A stretch of DNA of 64,000 bases from an uncultured Lachnospiraceae bacterium (lineage in GTDB: Bacteria; Bacillota; Clostridia; Lachnospirales; Lachnospiraceae), in NCBI GenBank assembly GCA_947164865.1, contig CAMUYA010000003.1, positions 1 to 64,000 on the forward strand, read 5' to 3'. A model generated the notes under the pieces. It was not told the origin of the DNA. It searched no databases and was given only the letters and a program-made list of their open reading frames with translations. Shown in pieces: positions 7,572 through 17,660 of the stretch. The position numbers were made by a program, and so were the translations under genes. Each line of letters begins with the position of its first letter. Position 1 is the first letter of the stretch.

Positions 7572-9050
7572 TCAATATCCCCCCAACTTGAGTCTTGTCA
7601 TGTCAAAGCGGTGAGAAATGACATTGTCGGGAGTAGTGTTCATAAAGTTATCCAGGGTGATACCGCTGTTTACAACATCATCTACCACAAACTGATACTC
7701 GGTGACCGTTGACTCCTCCGTACCGAAGTCATACACCTGGATGATCAAAGCCTTTTCATAATCATCCGAGTCGACCCAGCTATAGTATTCATCCTTATAA
7801 ACAGTATATATCTTCATACCGTCGACCTTTACTATGCTGAATCCGTTGCCCCTGTAATAATCTGTGTCATCACAGAATGTATATAACGACATGTCGTTTC
7901 TGGAGACGTAAACGTCAAGGTATGCATCTTTTGAGTCGATGCAGTAGTGGGAGCCGAGCACATTTCTGTAATAGAGAGCATCATCAAGTGACAGCGAGTA
8001 GTCCGCAGCGGTTACAGGTTTGCTGTAATATGAGTAAATGAGATTGTCCTCATCGGAAGAAACTACGCTGTAGTGACAGTTAAGATACCAGTTGCTTACC
8101 ATGTTCAGCTTGGTGTAGCCGCTCGCTTTATACCATTGATAAACTATGTTCCCGTCGCGGAAATATCTGTAATAATCGCCTCCGTAACTGCCGCTCTGGT
8201 AGTTAAAACAGTCGATGGCGTTGTCTTCATTTTCAAATATATATTTTGTCTTTTTCCATCCCACTATACATCCGTTTTCATCATAGGAAGAAAGGTCATA
8301 GGACTCACATGCGAAAGACTGATTGCCGTTGTACATGCTGGCGGCTTTTTTGTACTCGACGATAAAATCATCGGTTTCCGCATAGAAGTAATCGGAATCG
8401 AGTGGGTCTTTTCTTGAGAATTTTCCATATTGATCGGCATCTTTGTAGCCCGAGGGAGCAGTGTGGTAGCCATCACCGTATTTGTAGAAGACGATCCAGG
8501 TATACTCATCTCCTCCGCAGGGAATTTTTCCGTCATAAGTGATATAGCAGTCATCGGGTTCCTTGGTATATCTGATCTCTGCATTGGAATCATTCTCGAG
8601 AGACGCGGTTATGTAAGTGCCGTAGGAATAGGAGGCTTCGTCATAATCGGTTTCTCTGCCGGTGATGGTTTCGGACTTATCCCCGTAAGTAAATGTAAAC
8701 TGCAGATCTCCGGAGGATGTGGGTTCGACGGTAAGCGTTCCGTTGAAATCGTTGTATTCATCGGAAAGCCATATACCTTCCCATTCGGCGGTATAGTTTT
8801 TTTGTGAGGGAGCAGTTGGCTGAGGTGCGTCATCATTTCCACCTTCATTCAAAGGCGCAAGATCGGCCGGCGTGGGGAGCGCTTCGGGTCTTTCGGTATC
8901 GCCATCTCCATCTTTATCGTTATCTTCTTCAACCACGTCACTATCGTGATCTTTGCCGTTTATGGGTCCGCTGTAACCCTGCTGACATCCCGCCAGTGAA
9001 AATATCATGCATGAAGCAAGGATAAGTGATAATACCTTGGAATTTTTCAT
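7572..9050 (-). CDS. Large secreted lipoprotein, unknown function
   Basis: A 492-residue protein. A lipoprotein signal peptide (KNSKVLSLILASCMIFSLAG) ends at lipobox Cys22. An acidic, Asp/Glu-rich linker follows (about residues 33-60), then Pro-rich sequence and a Tyr/Asp/Gly-rich extracellular part with WEGIWLSDEYNDFNGTLTV, which resembles a beta-sheet repeat of a secreted domain. It should be anchored on the outer face of the membrane. ATG at 9050 has AAGGAG upstream. No family was recognised. The reading frame is followed directly by an in-frame coding-like stretch after its TGA. Confidence 0.8.
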   Translation of the reverse strand: MKNSKVLSLILASCMIFSLAGCQQGYSGPINGKDHDSDVVEEDNDKDGDGDTERPEALPTPADLAPLNEGGNDDAPQPTAPSQKNYTAEWEGIWLSDEYNDFNGTLTVEPTSSGDLQFTFTYGDKSETITGRETDYDEASYSYGTYITASLENDSNAEIRYTKEPDDCYITYDGKIPCGGDEYTWIVFYKYGDGYHTAPSGYKDADQYGKFSRKDPLDSDYFYAETDDFIVEYKKAASMYNGNQSFACESYDLSSYDENGCIVGWKKTKYIFENEDNAIDCFNYQSGSYGGDYYRYFRDGNIVYQWYKASGYTKLNMVSNWYLNCHYSVVSSDEDNLIYSYYSKPVTAADYSLSLDDALYYRNVLGSHYCIDSKDAYLDVYVSRNDMSLYTFCDDTDYYRGNGFSIVKVDGMKIYTVYKDEYYSWVDSDDYEKALIIQVYDFGTEESTVTEYQFVVDDVVNSGITLDNFMNTTPDNVISHRFDMTRLKLGGY

Positions 9051-9194
9051 TTATTTTCTCCTTCCGGCCTGATAAATGACTGTTAACAAAGTCATTATAC
9101 TATAATTTTCCGCTTTAAGGAAACGGAAAGGTAAGGGAAAGGAATTGATAACGACAAACACAGTGAAAAGTGATAAAATATAAGTGTTTTGAAA

Positions 9195-9460
9195 GTACAT
9201 GATGTCGATTGGTAAGAGGAAACAATTCGACACCAAATACGTGTCGAATTGCGCAATGACTGCGTCTTCGACTGCGAATTGAAGCGTTTCGCAGTCGATC
9301 GACATCATAAAGTACATGATGTCGATTGGTAAGAGGAAACAATTCGACACCAAATACGTGTCGAATTGCGCAATGACTGCGTCTTCGACTGCGAATTGAA
9401 GCGTTTCGCAGTCGATCGACATCATAAAGTACATGATGTCGATTGCTTAGAGGAAACAAT
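9195..9460 (+). repeat. 117-bp tandem repeat that can fold into a three-way junction
   Basis: Two full copies (from 9195 and 9312) and a 30-bp third start (from 9429). Each copy has an outer stem ATGATGTCGAT / ATCGACATCAT (9199-9209 with 9298-9308), arm 1 CAATTCGACAC / GTGTCGAATTG (9223-9233 with 9241-9251) and arm 2 CGACTGCGAA / TTCGCAGTCG (9269-9278 with 9288-9297). The partial copy supplies AGAGGAAAC, the ribosome site of the glycosyltransferase gene. Copy 2's right arm can also pair with copy 3's left arm (9415-9425 with 9433-9443), a hairpin just upstream of that site. Confidence 0.9.
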
Positions 9461-10780
9461 ATGGAAATATGCCTTTTAAATGATTCGTTTCCGCCGCTTA
9501 TCGACGGAGTCGCAAATACGGTAATGAATTATGCCCGGATACTGACTGAGGATATGGGTGCAAATGTGCTTGTGGGGACACCAAGGTACCCCGGTGCGGA
9601 TTATACTTCGTATCCATACAGAGTGGTCGATTATCCGAGCCTCGATACAGCGCGGATTACGGCGGGCTATCGCACGGGGTATCTGCTCTCGGTGCGTGAG
9701 ATCGCTGAGATGGCGGATTTCGGACCCGATATAATACATACCCACTGCCCTGCCATGTCAACGCTCATGGCCAGAGTGCTTCAATATGAAACCGGAGCAC
9801 CGGTGGTATTTACCTATCACACCAAATTTGATGTTGATATCACCAAAGCCCTGGGAAACGGCTTTCTCAAGAAAGAAACCCTCAAAGCTCTTGTAAACAA
9901 TATCTCCGCATGCGATGAGGTGTGGGTGGTTTCCGAGGGTGCGGGCGAGAATCTTAAAAGCCTGGGCTATGAGGGTGATTACCGCGTTATGGTAAACGGT
10001 GTGGACTTTGCCCGGGGAAGAGCCGCAGAGGAAGAAGTCAGAGCCTTTTCCAAGGAATATGATCTACCCGGGGATGTACCGGTTTTCCTTTTTGTCGGAA
10101 GGCTCATGGAATACAAAGGCCTGCCCATTATCATAGATGCCATGAAAAAGCTGCATGACGGGGGCATGGATTACAGAATGGTATTTGTGGGAAGCGGTGA
10201 TTACGAGAATGAGCTTCGTGAAAAGACGGAAAAGTACGGGCTTGAAGGAAAGGTGATACTTACCGGCCCCATCAGAGACAGGGAACAGCTGCGCGCTATA
10301 TACACAAGGTGTGATCTGTTCCTGTTCCCTTCGACCTACGACACCAACGGGATAGTGGTGAGGGAAGCGGCGGCCTGCGGCCTTGGATCGGTGCTCATAA
10401 AGGGCTCCTGCGCTGCGGAAGGTATCACTCATGCAAGGAACGGATATCTTATAGATGAAAATGCCGATTCCATGGCTGCGCTGCTCGGGCAGGTGTGCGG
10501 GGATATGAATGCAGTGCATGCTGTCGGTGAAAATGCCATGAATGAGATATATATTTCATGGGAGGACAGCGTCAGAAACGCGTATGCCCGTTATGAGGAG
10601 ATAAGGGAGCAGGCAAGGGACGGAAGCCTTAAGAAAAAGAGAAGACAGAAGTCGGATCTGTTTATTGAGACGGCGGCCGAAGTGACCGAGAGATTCAAGA
10701 AAATAATGGATCTGCCCGAGAAGATAAGAGAGGATCTTTTCGGGGAGGATGAATGGATAATAAGAAGGAAACAAAACTGA
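9461..10780 (+). CDS. Glycosyltransferase family 4
   Basis: A 439-residue GT-B fold enzyme. The N-terminal acceptor domain has NDSFPPLIDGVANTVMNYAR and HTHCPAMSTLMAR; the C-terminal nucleotide-sugar domain has FVGRLMEYKGL and the donor-binding stretch PSTYDTNGIVVREAAACGL with the usual E-x7-E spacing. This type adds a sugar to a lipid or surface glycan at the inner face of the membrane; the substrate is unknown. ATG at 9461 is chosen over an upstream TTG because AGAGGA precedes it. That ribosome site lies inside the 117-bp repeat. First gene of a same-strand run to 15641. Confidence 0.92.
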   Translation: MEICLLNDSFPPLIDGVANTVMNYARILTEDMGANVLVGTPRYPGADYTSYPYRVVDYPSLDTARITAGYRTGYLLSVREIAEMADFGPDIIHTHCPAMSTLMARVLQYETGAPVVFTYHTKFDVDITKALGNGFLKKETLKALVNNISACDEVWVVSEGAGENLKSLGYEGDYRVMVNGVDFARGRAAEEEVRAFSKEYDLPGDVPVFLFVGRLMEYKGLPIIIDAMKKLHDGGMDYRMVFVGSGDYENELREKTEKYGLEGKVILTGPIRDREQLRAIYTRCDLFLFPSTYDTNGIVVREAAACGLGSVLIKGSCAAEGITHARNGYLIDENADSMAALLGQVCGDMNAVHAVGENAMNEIYISWEDSVRNAYARYEEIREQARDGSLKKKRRQKSDLFIETAAEVTERFKKIMDLPEKIREDLFGEDEWIIRRKQN

Positions 10781-10797
10781 AAAGAGGCGTATTTTAA

Positions 10798-12486
10798 GTG
10801 AAAAAAGCAGACAGGGACTGGTATAAAACAGCTGTGTTTTACCAGATATGGGTCCGGAGCTTTGCGGACGGAAACCATGACGGGATAGGCGATCTGTACG
10901 GAGTGTATGACAAGCTGGAATACATCAGGTCACTTGGGGCGACAGCCATCTGGTTTAACCCGTTATATCCTTCGCCAAATGCCGATTTCGGATATGACAT
11001 TTCGGACTACTGCGACATTCACCCGGATTACGGGGACCTTAAACAGTTCAAAAAGGTGCTTGATAAGGCACATGAGCTGGGCATGAAAGTGATAATGGAC
11101 CTTGTGATCAATCACACTTCCGACGAGCACAGATGGTTTAAAGAGAGCAGAAAGGGAAAGGACAATCCCTACAGCGATTATTATATCTGGCGCGATAAGC
11201 CCAACAACTGGGACTCCATCATCGAGGGGACGGCGTGGGAATACGATAAGACGAGAGGGCAGTATTATCTCCATCTTTTCGCAAAAAAACAGCCGGATCT
11301 TAACATGGACAATCCCAAGGTAAGGGAGGAAGTTAAAAACATCCTGCGCTTTTGGCTCGAGATGGGAGTTGACGGCTTCAGAGAAGATGTGATCAATTTC
11401 ATCTCCAAGAGAGAAGGCCTTCCCAACGGAATAGGCTTCCTGCCCATAATCGGAAGCATGATGCATTACAAGGACGGGCCGCATATTCACGAATACATGA
11501 AGGAATTCCGAGAGGTGTGCGATGAGTACGGCGCGGTACAGATAGGCGAAGGCCCTATGACAACAGTGGGGAATGCGCTAAAGTATCTGAGCGGAAAAAC
11601 CAAGTCGCTTGATATGATGTTTTCCTTCGATCACATGACCGCAGACTGCCTGTTTACAGAGTATATTCACAGGCCGTTCAAGCTTATAAGGCTTAAGAAA
11701 GCACTCTCAAAATGGCAGTATAAGCTGCAGGGAAGGGCGTGGAATTCACTCTACCTTGAAAACCATGATCATCCCCGTGTGATCAGCCGCTACGGAAGCG
11801 AGAAATATCACCGCGAGAGCGGCACGGCGCTTGCATTTTCCTATCTGTTCCTGAGAGGAACACCTTTTATCTATCAGGGGCAGGAGATCGGGATGACGAA
11901 TATAAGGCTTTCGTCCATCCACAAATATATTGATGTATCATCTATAAATAATTATTTCAAATATCATCTAAAGGATGATGAGAAGAGCAGGCTTCACCGC
12001 ATACATGTATCGAGCCGCGACTCTTCAAGGACTCCGGTCCAGTGGAACGACGGTAAATACGCAGGCTTTTCGGATGTAAAGCCCTGGTTTTATGTCAATC
12101 CCAACTACCGGAGCATCAATGTCGAAGCAGAGGAAAAGGACGAAAACAGCATTCTGAATTACTACCGCAGATGCCTTTCGATACGTCAAAAGAGTAAGAC
12201 TTTGCTCTTCGGAAGCTATCGCGAGTACGAAGCAGGGCATCCTTACGTGTACATGTACGAGAGAAAGCTGGGGAGCAACGGATATATTGTGATCTGTTCC
12301 TTTGCACAGGAAAAGATCCCCTTCGTCCTTCCGAAGCAGTTCAGAGGGAAGAATGCAAAGATCGCACTGTCGAATTATCCGGGCAAGAACCCCGAAGGAG
12401 TGTATCTGCACCTGCCCGAGACGTGCCTTATACTGGAGCCTTACGAGGCGCTGCTTCTAAAGGTGAGATACAGACAAAGCAAATGA
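10798..12486 (+). CDS. GH13 alpha-glucosidase / oligo-1,6-glucosidase-like
   Basis: A 562-residue alpha-amylase-family enzyme. VINHTSDEH (His106), GVDGFREDVI (nucleophile Asp197), IGEGP (acid/base Glu251) and LENHDHPRV (Asp324) are all present. The layout matches oligo-1,6-glucosidase or trehalulose-hydrolase type members with no signal peptide, so it would split imported alpha-glucosides in the cytoplasm; exact specificity is not readable. The start is GTG with GAGG about 10 nt upstream, 17 bp after the glycosyltransferase stop, so co-transcription is likely. Confidence 0.92.
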   Translation: MKKADRDWYKTAVFYQIWVRSFADGNHDGIGDLYGVYDKLEYIRSLGATAIWFNPLYPSPNADFGYDISDYCDIHPDYGDLKQFKKVLDKAHELGMKVIMDLVINHTSDEHRWFKESRKGKDNPYSDYYIWRDKPNNWDSIIEGTAWEYDKTRGQYYLHLFAKKQPDLNMDNPKVREEVKNILRFWLEMGVDGFREDVINFISKREGLPNGIGFLPIIGSMMHYKDGPHIHEYMKEFREVCDEYGAVQIGEGPMTTVGNALKYLSGKTKSLDMMFSFDHMTADCLFTEYIHRPFKLIRLKKALSKWQYKLQGRAWNSLYLENHDHPRVISRYGSEKYHRESGTALAFSYLFLRGTPFIYQGQEIGMTNIRLSSIHKYIDVSSINNYFKYHLKDDEKSRLHRIHVSSRDSSRTPVQWNDGKYAGFSDVKPWFYVNPNYRSINVEAEEKDENSILNYYRRCLSIRQKSKTLLFGSYREYEAGHPYVYMYERKLGSNGYIVICSFAQEKIPFVLPKQFRGKNAKIALSNYPGKNPEGVYLHLPETCLILEPYEALLLKVRYRQSK

Positions 12487-12534
12487 TAAAGAGCGCCTGA
12501 TCCGTCCGGATCGCTGAGAACAAAAGAGGTTGCC

Positions 12535-14553
12535 ATGTCAAAAAAGGGAAAATCCAAGAAGGAAATCAATTTCAGAAAGCTTACCAGAAACACATCATGG
12601 ATCAGTATAGTGGTGATCGTGTTTGTGTCTATGTGCGTGTACGGGATAATAAGTATCGCGGCAGCATCTTTTGCGGGATATATAGTAACAGAAAAGCTCG
12701 ACAGTGAAATAGACAGCGCAGAGAAGATGGCCGATCTGTACCGCAGCAGTGACCTGACGGAGGAAAGAAAATACATGCTCCTCAATATGGAGGGGAGAGA
12801 TTATTACATCCTTGATACCGTCACCGATGAAGTGGTTCACAGCCGCGGCACGGTGGAGCGCTTTACGGATCATGACATAATAAAGGCGGAAGTGATAAGC
12901 CCTGACGGATTTCAGCTATACAGCCACGCAGAGTACGCCTTTTTCTCGATGGATGAGGATAATTCGCTTGAAGTGGACCCGCTGGCCTTTTTCCGATATC
13001 TGCTGAAGCAGGCCCGGAGTATCAATAATAAGCAGGACCTCAGGGCCGAGGTTATAAATATTCCGGTGTGGATGCGAAAAACCATAGGCGAAAACAGGGA
13101 CCTTTTTTGCAGAATGAACCTTTCGCTTAACCTGAATGACTTCCTTTATGGCGCAGCGTTTCTCACCGCTCTTATGGCGATCATGCTGGCAGCGCAGGGT
13201 ATAGTTATCGCTAATGCCATAGCAAGTGCGATACGCAGGAGACGTTCTCTGAACATGCTCTTTAAGGATATGGTGACCGACGGAAAGAACAGCCTGTGGT
13301 TCACTTTCAAGGGCAACCGCATCATCCGCAAGAGGAAAAACAGAGAGAGAAAGTATGCGGTGGTATCGCTTGAACTGTTGAATTATGCAAATTTCTGTCT
13401 GTGCCATTCCCTTGCGGAAGGCGAGGACATGCTCAGGATGGTATCGGATAAGATATCGGAAAATATCATGAAAAACGAGATATGTGCCCGCTACTCATCG
13501 GCAACATTCGCACTCCTTCTTAAGTATACCGACGAGGAGAGGATGAAAAAGAGAGTATCGCATATCATAGCTCAGCTCGAGGAGATAAATTCCGATCACA
13601 GATTCAGCTATCATGCGGGTATTGCCATCGTCGATGTATCTAAGATAGAGGATGTGGATACAAAGGGACGAAAGGTTATAGATATCGATAAAGAATACAA
13701 TTATGCCGGTGCGGCAAGAGAGACTCTCTCGGGAAGTGACGAGAGCGGTGTGGCATTTCTGAGCGATGCCCTTGTGGAGGAGCGCAAGTGGATCGATACC
13801 GTCGTTGAAAAACAGCAGGCAGCCCTGGATAATGAGGAATTTGTGGTGTATTACCAGCCCAAATATAACCCTCGGACGGATGAGCTTTCAGGCGCGGAGG
13901 CTCTTATCAGATGGGAGTCTCCGGAGTACGGATTCGTCACTCCGAACAGGATAATCCCCATCTTTGAGCAGAACGGATTTATCACCGAGATCGATCACTA
14001 CATGATCACTCATGTGGCAAGAGACCAGAAGCGCTGGCTCGATATGGGGCTTAAATGCGTGCCTGTATCAGTCAATGTGTCACGCGCTCACTTTATCGAG
14101 GAGACGCTTGCGGAGCAGATAAGAGACATGGTTGATGCGGAAGGCTGCCCTCACGAGTATGTCGAGATAGAGCTTACGGAAAGCGCCTTCTTTGACGACA
14201 AAAAAGCCATGCTGAGCACCATAGGCAGGCTTAAGAGCTACGGCTTTGCCGTATCCATGGATGATTTCGGATCGGGATATTCTTCACTTAACTCGCTCAA
14301 GGATATGCCTCTGGATGTGCTTAAGCTCGACGCGGAATTCTTCCGCGGAGAACAGGGCGGTGACAGGGGGCAGATCGTTGTTTCCGAGGCCATAAAACTT
14401 GCCAAATGCTTAAATATGCGCACCGTGGCCGAGGGAGTCGAAATAAAAGAACAGGTTGATTTTCTTGCCTCGCAGGGATGCGATATGATCCAGGGTTATT
14501 ATTACGCTAAGCCCGAACCGGGTAAAGCATTTGAAGAGAGGATGATGGCGTGA
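12535..14553 (+). CDS. Membrane c-di-GMP phosphodiesterase (degenerate GGDEF + EAL)
   Basis: A 672-residue protein: TM 1 near 18-40, an extracellular sensor-like segment to about 200, TM 2 near 203-226, then a GGDEF-like domain whose signature has decayed to YSSATFALL, so cyclase activity is unlikely. The EAL domain is intact: AEALIRW near 453, ELTES, DDFGSGYSSL, LKLD and VAEGVE. It should hydrolyse c-di-GMP to pGpG under control of an external signal, with the degenerate domain perhaps binding GTP. ATG has AGAGG upstream, 48 bp after the GH13 stop. It could oppose the diguanylate cyclase at 2958-3677. Confidence 0.92.
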   Translation: MSKKGKSKKEINFRKLTRNTSWISIVVIVFVSMCVYGIISIAAASFAGYIVTEKLDSEIDSAEKMADLYRSSDLTEERKYMLLNMEGRDYYILDTVTDEVVHSRGTVERFTDHDIIKAEVISPDGFQLYSHAEYAFFSMDEDNSLEVDPLAFFRYLLKQARSINNKQDLRAEVINIPVWMRKTIGENRDLFCRMNLSLNLNDFLYGAAFLTALMAIMLAAQGIVIANAIASAIRRRRSLNMLFKDMVTDGKNSLWFTFKGNRIIRKRKNRERKYAVVSLELLNYANFCLCHSLAEGEDMLRMVSDKISENIMKNEICARYSSATFALLLKYTDEERMKKRVSHIIAQLEEINSDHRFSYHAGIAIVDVSKIEDVDTKGRKVIDIDKEYNYAGAARETLSGSDESGVAFLSDALVEERKWIDTVVEKQQAALDNEEFVVYYQPKYNPRTDELSGAEALIRWESPEYGFVTPNRIIPIFEQNGFITEIDHYMITHVARDQKRWLDMGLKCVPVSVNVSRAHFIEETLAEQIRDMVDAEGCPHEYVEIELTESAFFDDKKAMLSTIGRLKSYGFAVSMDDFGSGYSSLNSLKDMPLDVLKLDAEFFRGEQGGDRGQIVVSEAIKLAKCLNMRTVAEGVEIKEQVDFLASQGCDMIQGYYYAKPEPGKAFEERMMA

Positions 14554-15641
14554 AGGCTCAGGCATTAAATATATCGCAGCGGAACCGGACTCTGGATCTG
14601 CTTAAAGGTATACTCATCATATTTGTCATTACACTTCATTTTCCCTTTGCGGGGGGATTTAAGGAGCGGGCGCTCTTTCCCTTCTGGATCGATTTTGCGG
14701 TACCCGCATTTCTCTTTATCTCGGGATATGTTTCGTCATTATCCGCAGGCAGAGCAGGAGGTGAACTGAAAGACCTTTATAATCCGGGAAGGCTCCTGGC
14801 CAAGTGCGTAAGATTCCTTGTTCCATACACGGTTTATTTTGTATTTATGCAGGTCATATTCAGGGTAACCGGGCTTTATAAGGTCGGTATAGTCGAGTAC
14901 GGTCTGAAGGCCCTTTTCTTTGATTATCTGAGAGGCACCGCGGGACCGGGATCATATTATGTTCCGTTGATGATAGAGTTTGTTTTTGTATTTCCGCTCA
15001 TCTATCTGCTTGTAAACGCAAAAGGGTTTAAAGGCGTGCTTTACTCCTTCGGCATAAATGTGGCATACGAGATCGTAAAGGAAGCCTTCGAAATGGGAGA
15101 GACGGAATACAGGCTTCTTGTCTTCAGGTATTTATTCATCATCGCCTGTGGTGCTTATGCTTGCATTCACGGGAGGAAACCTCAGGCTGCGGTGGAAAGC
15201 AAGGCCGCGGAAAGCCGGGACAGATCCTCCGGAAAGACCTTCGGAATCCTAAATACAGTGCTGATGGTAATGTGCACGGCAGCAGGCGCTGCATTTGTTT
15301 ATTTATTCTCATACACTTCCTATGAGTCAAAGATCATCACCTACTGGAGACCGACATCGGTGTTTGCGGTGCTGTTTATCGTGCCGGTGATGTTCCTTAT
15401 CGTCACCAGGGTGAATATAAGATTCGCACCGCTTGAGCTGGTAGGAAAAGCTTCTTTTAACATATTTCTGGTGCAGATGATCTTTTATATCTACTACGAA
15501 AGGCTGAAGGTGGGAAGCCTCCCTGTGGGGGCGGCTTACGCCGTGAGCGTCTGCGGATGTGTGGCAGCGGGCATATTATTCTATCTGGCGGAGAACAGGC
15601 CCACAAAGGCCCTGGCAAAGCTTATTGAAAAAAGGTCCTGA
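14550..15641 (+). CDS. Acyltransferase family 3 membrane protein
   Basis: A 363-residue multi-pass membrane protein. The opening RNRTLDLLKGILIIFVITLHF is the family hallmark (the His near residue 30 is the expected catalytic one). About ten hydrophobic spans follow, with the soluble loop PQAAVESKAAESRDRSS in the middle. Such proteins move acyl groups onto surface sugars or lipids. GTG start overlaps the stop of the EAL gene by four bases, so translation is coupled; this ties surface acylation to the glycosyltransferase operon. Confidence 0.85.
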   Translation: MKAQALNISQRNRTLDLLKGILIIFVITLHFPFAGGFKERALFPFWIDFAVPAFLFISGYVSSLSAGRAGGELKDLYNPGRLLAKCVRFLVPYTVYFVFMQVIFRVTGLYKVGIVEYGLKALFFDYLRGTAGPGSYYVPLMIEFVFVFPLIYLLVNAKGFKGVLYSFGINVAYEIVKEAFEMGETEYRLLVFRYLFIIACGAYACIHGRKPQAAVESKAAESRDRSSGKTFGILNTVLMVMCTAAGAAFVYLFSYTSYESKIITYWRPTSVFAVLFIVPVMFLIVTRVNIRFAPLELVGKASFNIFLVQMIFYIYYERLKVGSLPVGAAYAVSVCGCVAAGILFYLAENRPTKALAKLIEKRS

Positions 15642-15714
15642 TCATAAGGTATTCGGATCAGGGACATAGACGGATTTTGATGGATTTGGATACGGATTCT
15701 TAAGCAAAAATAAT

Positions 15715-15743
15715 TTGTATCCAAGTCCATTTTTTGATAAAAT
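15715..15743 (+). promoter_or_regulatory. Likely glmS promoter
   Basis: TTGTAT (15715-15720), a 17-bp spacer and TAAAAT (15738-15743). The start codon is about 43 bp downstream, so there is no room for a glmS ribozyme-type leader. An imperfect hairpin (15635-15665) overlaps the previous stop codon. Confidence 0.5.
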
Positions 15744-15786
15744 ATCCTAAGCATAATAAAAAGACAGAAAGGTTTACATAAATCAG

Positions 15787-17658
15787 ATGTGCGGAATAGT
15801 AGGATATGTAGGTAAGAAACAGGCAGCCCCCATTCTGTTAGAGGGGCTTTCTAAGCTTGAATACAGAGGATACGACTCTGCAGGGCTTGCGGTGCGCGAT
15901 GGGGATTCCCAGGCGGTGGTCGTAAAGGCTGTCGGCAAGCTGATAAATCTGGCAAACAAGACGGATAACGGAAAGGCGCTTTCCGGAAATTGCGGTATCG
16001 GTCACACCCGCTGGGCGACACACGGAGCACCCAGCCAGACCAACGCTCATCCCCATGTGTCGGGGAACTGCACCGGCTCGGGATCGGGCCCCGTTCAGTC
16101 GGATGTTGTGGGCGTTCACAATGGTATCATCGAGAATTTCAGCGAATTAAAAGACAAGCTGTTAAGACACGGATATACCTTCTACAGCCAGACAGATACG
16201 GAAGTGCTGATAAAGCTGGTAGATTATTATTATAAAAAGTACAAGGTTGGTCCCATCGACGCTATCGCAAAGACTCTTGTGCGTGTGAGAGGGTCTTATG
16301 CGCTCGAGGTGATGTTCAAGGATTACCCCGGTGAGATTTATGTCGCGAGAAAAGACAGCCCGATGATCATCGGAACCGCAAAGGGAGAGTCCTTCATAGC
16401 ATCGGATGTTCCGGCGATCCTCAAGCACACCAGAAGCGTATACTACATCGGCAACCTTGAGATGGCGCGCATCAAGGCAGGGGAAGTTACCTTCTTCAAT
16501 CTCGACGGTGATGAGATAAACAAGGATCTGACCGAGATCAATTTCTCCGCCGAGTCGGCCGAGAAGGGCGGTTTCGAGCACTTCATGATGAAGGAGATCC
16601 ACGAGCAGCCCAAGGCTGTAGCGGACACTCTTAACAAGTATATCAAAAACGGAAAGATAGATCTGTCGGAAGTGGGTCTGACAGCAGATGATATAAAGAA
16701 AGTATCGCAGATATATATCGTGGCCTGCGGCTCCGCGTGGCATGTCGGAATGGAGGCGCAGTATGTCATAGAGGATCTTGCGGGTGTTCCCGTAAGATGC
16801 GAGCTCGCTTCCGAATTCAGATACAGAAAGATGAAGCTGGACAAAAACGCACTTGTCATCGTGATCTCCCAGTCGGGAGAGACCGCGGATTCACTTGCGG
16901 CGCTCCGCCTTGCCAAGGATGAAGGGCTTAAGACTCTTGCCATAGTAAATGTGGTCGGAAGCTCCATCGCAAGAGAGTCGGATCATGTGATGTACACTCT
17001 TGCCGGGCCCGAGATATCGGTGGCCACCACCAAGGCATACAGCTGCCAGCTTGTGTGCGGATTCATCCTGGCGGTGAGATTTGCGGATGTACTGGGCACT
17101 CTCGGTGGAGAGGAAAAGCTTAATTATTATATCGAGGAGCTTTTATCGCTTCCTCCCAAGATTGAAAGATGCCTTGAGGATAAGGAGAGGATCCAGTGGT
17201 TTGCTTCCAAATACGCAAGCGCAAAGGACATATTCTTCATCGGACGCGCCATCGATTACGCCATCAGTCTTGAGGGCTCCCTTAAGATGAAGGAGATAAG
17301 CTATATTCACTCCGAGGCTTATGCAGCGGGCGAACTAAAGCATGGAACCATTTCGCTCATCGAGAACGGAACACTTGTTATCGGATCCCTCACTCAGGGT
17401 GATCTGTACGAAAAGACCATCTCCAACATGGTTGAGTGCAAGAGCCGCGGAGCATACCTGATGGGTGTTACGGAATACGGGAAATATGATGTTGAGGATC
17501 AGTGCGACTTTGTGGTATACATCCCCAAGGTTGACGATCACTTTATCGGAAGCTTGGCGATCATCCCGCTTCAGCTGTTGGGATACTACACATCCGTCGC
17601 AAAAGGACTGGATGTGGATAAACCGCGAAACCTCGCAAAGAGTGTAACGGTAGAGTAG
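15787..17658 (+). CDS. glmS: Glucosamine-fructose-6-phosphate aminotransferase (isomerizing)
   Basis: A 623-residue enzyme making glucosamine-6-P from fructose-6-P and glutamine. It opens MCGIVGYVG with nucleophile Cys2; the glutaminase domain (1-240) has EYRGYDSAG and GHTRWATHG. Two SIS domains follow (VACGSAWHVG, ISQSGETADS, and IGRAIDYAISLEGSLKMKEI). The C-terminus ends PRNLAKSVTVE, as in the family. The ribosome site is modest (AAAGG). First step of the amino-sugar block here and normally essential for wall precursors. Confidence 0.98.
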   Translation: MCGIVGYVGKKQAAPILLEGLSKLEYRGYDSAGLAVRDGDSQAVVVKAVGKLINLANKTDNGKALSGNCGIGHTRWATHGAPSQTNAHPHVSGNCTGSGSGPVQSDVVGVHNGIIENFSELKDKLLRHGYTFYSQTDTEVLIKLVDYYYKKYKVGPIDAIAKTLVRVRGSYALEVMFKDYPGEIYVARKDSPMIIGTAKGESFIASDVPAILKHTRSVYYIGNLEMARIKAGEVTFFNLDGDEINKDLTEINFSAESAEKGGFEHFMMKEIHEQPKAVADTLNKYIKNGKIDLSEVGLTADDIKKVSQIYIVACGSAWHVGMEAQYVIEDLAGVPVRCELASEFRYRKMKLDKNALVIVISQSGETADSLAALRLAKDEGLKTLAIVNVVGSSIARESDHVMYTLAGPEISVATTKAYSCQLVCGFILAVRFADVLGTLGGEEKLNYYIEELLSLPPKIERCLEDKERIQWFASKYASAKDIFFIGRAIDYAISLEGSLKMKEISYIHSEAYAAGELKHGTISLIENGTLVIGSLTQGDLYEKTISNMVECKSRGAYLMGVTEYGKYDVEDQCDFVVYIPKVDDHFIGSLAIIPLQLLGYYTSVAKGLDVDKPRNLAKSVTVE

Positions 17659-17660
17659 AA

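Noticed and set aside
7572..7574. Selenocysteine codon at the lipoprotein's TGA
   Set aside because: No clear SECIS-like hairpin just downstream and no redox motif around it; kept only as a readthrough or remnant question.
15744..15786. glmS ribozyme in the glmS leader
   Set aside because: The likely promoter leaves only about 43 nt before the start codon, too short for the ribozyme.
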